Source: Cinnamomum chago
Lineage: Eukaryota; Streptophyta; Magnoliopsida; Laurales; Lauraceae
Length of the DNA: 64,000 nt
Direction: 5' to 3'
NCBI GenBank assembly: GCA_038049695.1
Contig: CP142453.1
Location: 129,529,001 to 129,593,000 of the forward strand
In this document: piece after piece, positions 61,901-64,000 of the stretch
How positions within the stretch are numbered: the first letter of the stretch is position 1
How the letters are laid out: every line of letters starts with the position of its first letter
Made by a program: the position numbers and the translations under genes
The notes under the pieces: model-generated
Seen by the model: the letters and a program-made list of their open reading frames with translations, nothing else
Told to the model about the DNA's origin: nothing
Databases searched by the model: none

Positions 61901-64000
61901 AAATTCCGATCTAAAATATTCTCCATGATCCGAGGTCCATATTCGATCAATTGAATCCATCAATCACTCTGAATTTAATTCAAAAGATCGAACGACTAAG
62001 ATGGCCGCACTGTGACGGATTGGACCCACTCGTTCACGACTCCAATCAAGTGAAAAACATGCCATAATACTACGTCACAAAACCAATAATGTGGTAGTTG
62101 CTCCAAGGACAGCTCATGGGAGTCCACTGCCACCCTAAAGATAGGCCAGATATTGCCTACAAGATACACGGAGGTAGCCGCAGTTGCATAGTTTCCTTCC
62201 GTAATAGGAGACGCGGAGAAATGCGTAATTCTAAAAAAACAAGCAAGGGACCGTACGTGAACAAAGTGCTGACCCCGAGTGAAGAATAATCAATGAACTT
62301 GCTTCTTTTCTTTGGTATTTCTAAATTGCGCATTCTCATCGTAAATAGGACTCCCTCAATTAAATTTCTCCACTTAGTATCAGGCGATTATGATTACTTG
62401 AATAACATGGAATACATTAAGGGTTATGTTACAATCTGTCACAACGGAAAGGCATGCGAGGTTTATTCCACGATCCTGTCGATCGTCTTTATGCGGCAAC
62501 AGATTTCATCCTCGATGTTAAGGCAACAAAGAAACATTTCGGTAAAAATATGGAAGGAAATCTGTCGCTATGGATATAGAAGATAGACCTAACCGGTGAT
62601 CGTCTGGATCGTCCTTTTGCATCAAAAGATTTCAACATCCATGAGAGGGCAAAAACAAAAACTTCGATCATAACATGGAATGAAGGGGCCAAGGTGGATG
62701 CAAAATTGGAATTCCAAATTCTGATCTAAAATATTCACAATGATCCGGGGTCCGTGTTGGATTAATTGAGTCCATCCATCACTCCGAATTCGACTAAAAA
62801 GATCCAGAGATCGAACGACTAAGACGGCCGCGATGCGACGGATTGGACCACTCGTTCAAGACCCCAACCAAGCGAAAAACTTGCAACAATACTAGTTCGC
62901 AACACCAACAATGTGGCTACTGCTACGAGTACAGCTGGAGGGAGTCCACTTCCACCCTAAACATATGCTTGATATTGCCTACATTAGACATGGGAGTTAG
63001 CCACAGTTGCACAGTATCTTTGTGTACTCGAAGACGCAGAGAAGTGGGTAATTTTAAAGAAAGAAGCAAGGGACCGAACATGAACAATGTGCGGACCCCA
63101 AGTGAAGAATAATCAATGAACTTGCTTCTTCTTTTCTTTTGTATTTTTAAATGCTCACTATCATCGTAAATGTGACTCCCTTAAATAGATTTCTCTATTC
63201 AGTATCAGGCGCTCATGATTGCTTGAGCACGTTAAGGGTTATGTCACGATCTATCACAACGGAAAGGCATGAGGTCTATTCCACGTTTTTGTCGATCGTC
63301 TTTATGCGGCAACAGATTTCATCCTCGACGTTAGGGCAACAAAGAAACATTTCGGTAAAAATATGGGACAAAATCTGTCGCAATGGAGATAGAAGATAGA
63401 TATAGAGAGCGATCGTCTGGGTCTTCCTTTCGCATCAAAAGACTTCAACATCCATGTGAGAGCAAAAACAAAACATTCCAATCATAGCATGGAATGAAGG
63501 GGCCAAGGTGGATGCAAAATTGGATTTCCAAATTCCGATCTAAAATATTCTCCATGATCCAGGGTCCATATTCGATCAAATGAATTCGTCAATCACTTCG
63601 AATTTAATTCAAAAGATCAAACGACTAAGATGACCGCGCTATGACGGATTGGACCCACTCGTTCACGACCCCAATCAAGCGAAAAACATGCCATAATACT
63701 ACATCACAAAACCAATAATGTGGTAGTTGCTCCAAGGACAGCTAGTGGGAGTCCACTGCCACACTAAAGATAGGCCAGATATTGCCTACAAGATACACGG
63801 AGGTAGCCACAGTTGCATAGTTTTCTTCCGTAATAAGAGATGCGGAGAAATGCGTAATTCTGAAAAAACAAGCAAGGGACTGTACGTGAACAAAGTGCTG
63901 ACCCCGAGTGAAGAATAATCAATGAACTTGCTTCTTTTCTTCTGTATTTCTAAATTGCGCATTCTCATCATAAATGGGACTCCCTTAATTAAATTTCTCC

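Larger units (their letters stand above)
43425..64000. repeat. long-monomer satellite array (about 815 bp) with dimeric higher-order structure
   Basis: A monomer marked by GCATCAAAAGATTTCAACAT recurs to the window edge. Marker starts: 43479, 44927, 46747, 47571, 48376, 49200, 50006, 50830, 51639, 52454, 53260, 54084, 56083, 56900, 57705, 58529, 59335, 60159, 60976, 61803, 62619, 63432. After subtracting insertions, spacing alternates about 824 and 805 bp. Type A monomers carry TTTCTAAATTGCGCATTC near position 520; type B carry TTTTTAAATGCTCACTATC. A and B alternate strictly from 44927 to 60159, giving a dimer of about 1.63 kb. Type A splits into A1 (48376, 50006, 53260) and A2. Type B splits into B1 with GCGAAAAACTTGCAACAAT (49200, 54084, 60976, 62619) and B2. 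No known function; short frames inside are fixed by repeat copying and are not called genes. Confidence 0.95.

Noticed and set aside
44952-63971. Dozens of 60-97-codon frames on both strands of the satellite
   Set aside because: They recur at fixed places in each monomer, overlap on both strands and resemble no known protein, so they are treated as by-products of repeat copying.
43425-64000. CRISPR-like or ribosomal spacer interpretation of the array
   Set aside because: Units of about 815 bp without short repeat-spacer structure exclude CRISPR, and no rRNA sequence is present anywhere in the window.

Overview
This is a window of nuclear DNA from a flowering plant. The evidence is a single intronless ALOG/LSH-family gene with an angiosperm-type protein, plant RTE-type LINE and tRNA-derived SINE remnants, several hAT-type MITEs, two long plant LTRs, long AT-rich intergenic stretches and a large tandem array. 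I cannot name the species. The gene density (one convincing protein gene in 64 kb) points to a repeat-rich genome.

Layout. Positions 1-7.4 kb are AT-rich intergenic DNA with a hAT MITE (1450-1791), a small CACTA-like MITE and a 161-bp duplication. A CT-rich leader (7.4-7.75 kb) precedes the ALOG gene (7760-8503), which sits in a sharp GC-rich island. From 8.5 to 18.7 kb there is intergenic DNA with SINEs (13303-13539 is the best, with a perfect 13-bp target-site duplication) and a fold-back MITE (16091-16263). From 18.7 to 26.1 kb there is a SINE followed by two long-LTR retrotransposon remnants in opposite orientation (18877-23376 reverse, 23738-26103 forward). Each carries a cluster of short palindromes, but with different core sequences. 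From 26.1 to 41.5 kb there is more intergenic DNA with hAT MITEs, two SINEs, a PIF/Harbinger-like MITE, microsatellites and small tandem duplications.

From 41.57 kb to the right edge the window is tandem-repeat territory. A degenerate repeat of about 810-880 bp (41569-43424) abuts a different satellite with a monomer of about 815 bp. This second array runs from about 43425 past the end of the window, with about 20 well-preserved monomers plus decayed edge copies. Its monomers alternate between two types (A about 824 bp, B about 805 bp), giving a dimeric higher-order repeat of about 1.63 kb, with finer subtypes, a phase slip near 60.98 kb and recombinant monomers. Three elements have inserted into it: a 5'-inverted RTE LINE (43507-44618, 18-bp duplication), a hAT-like element of about 1 kb (45235-46220), and a 1187-bp hAT element with a perfect 8-bp duplication (54773-55959).

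There is no operon-like functional linkage. The ALOG gene is an isolated transcription-regulator gene and everything else is repeat biology. The main novelty candidate is the long-monomer satellite with nested higher-order structure. Coordinates of repeats were read by eye; identities were not computed.
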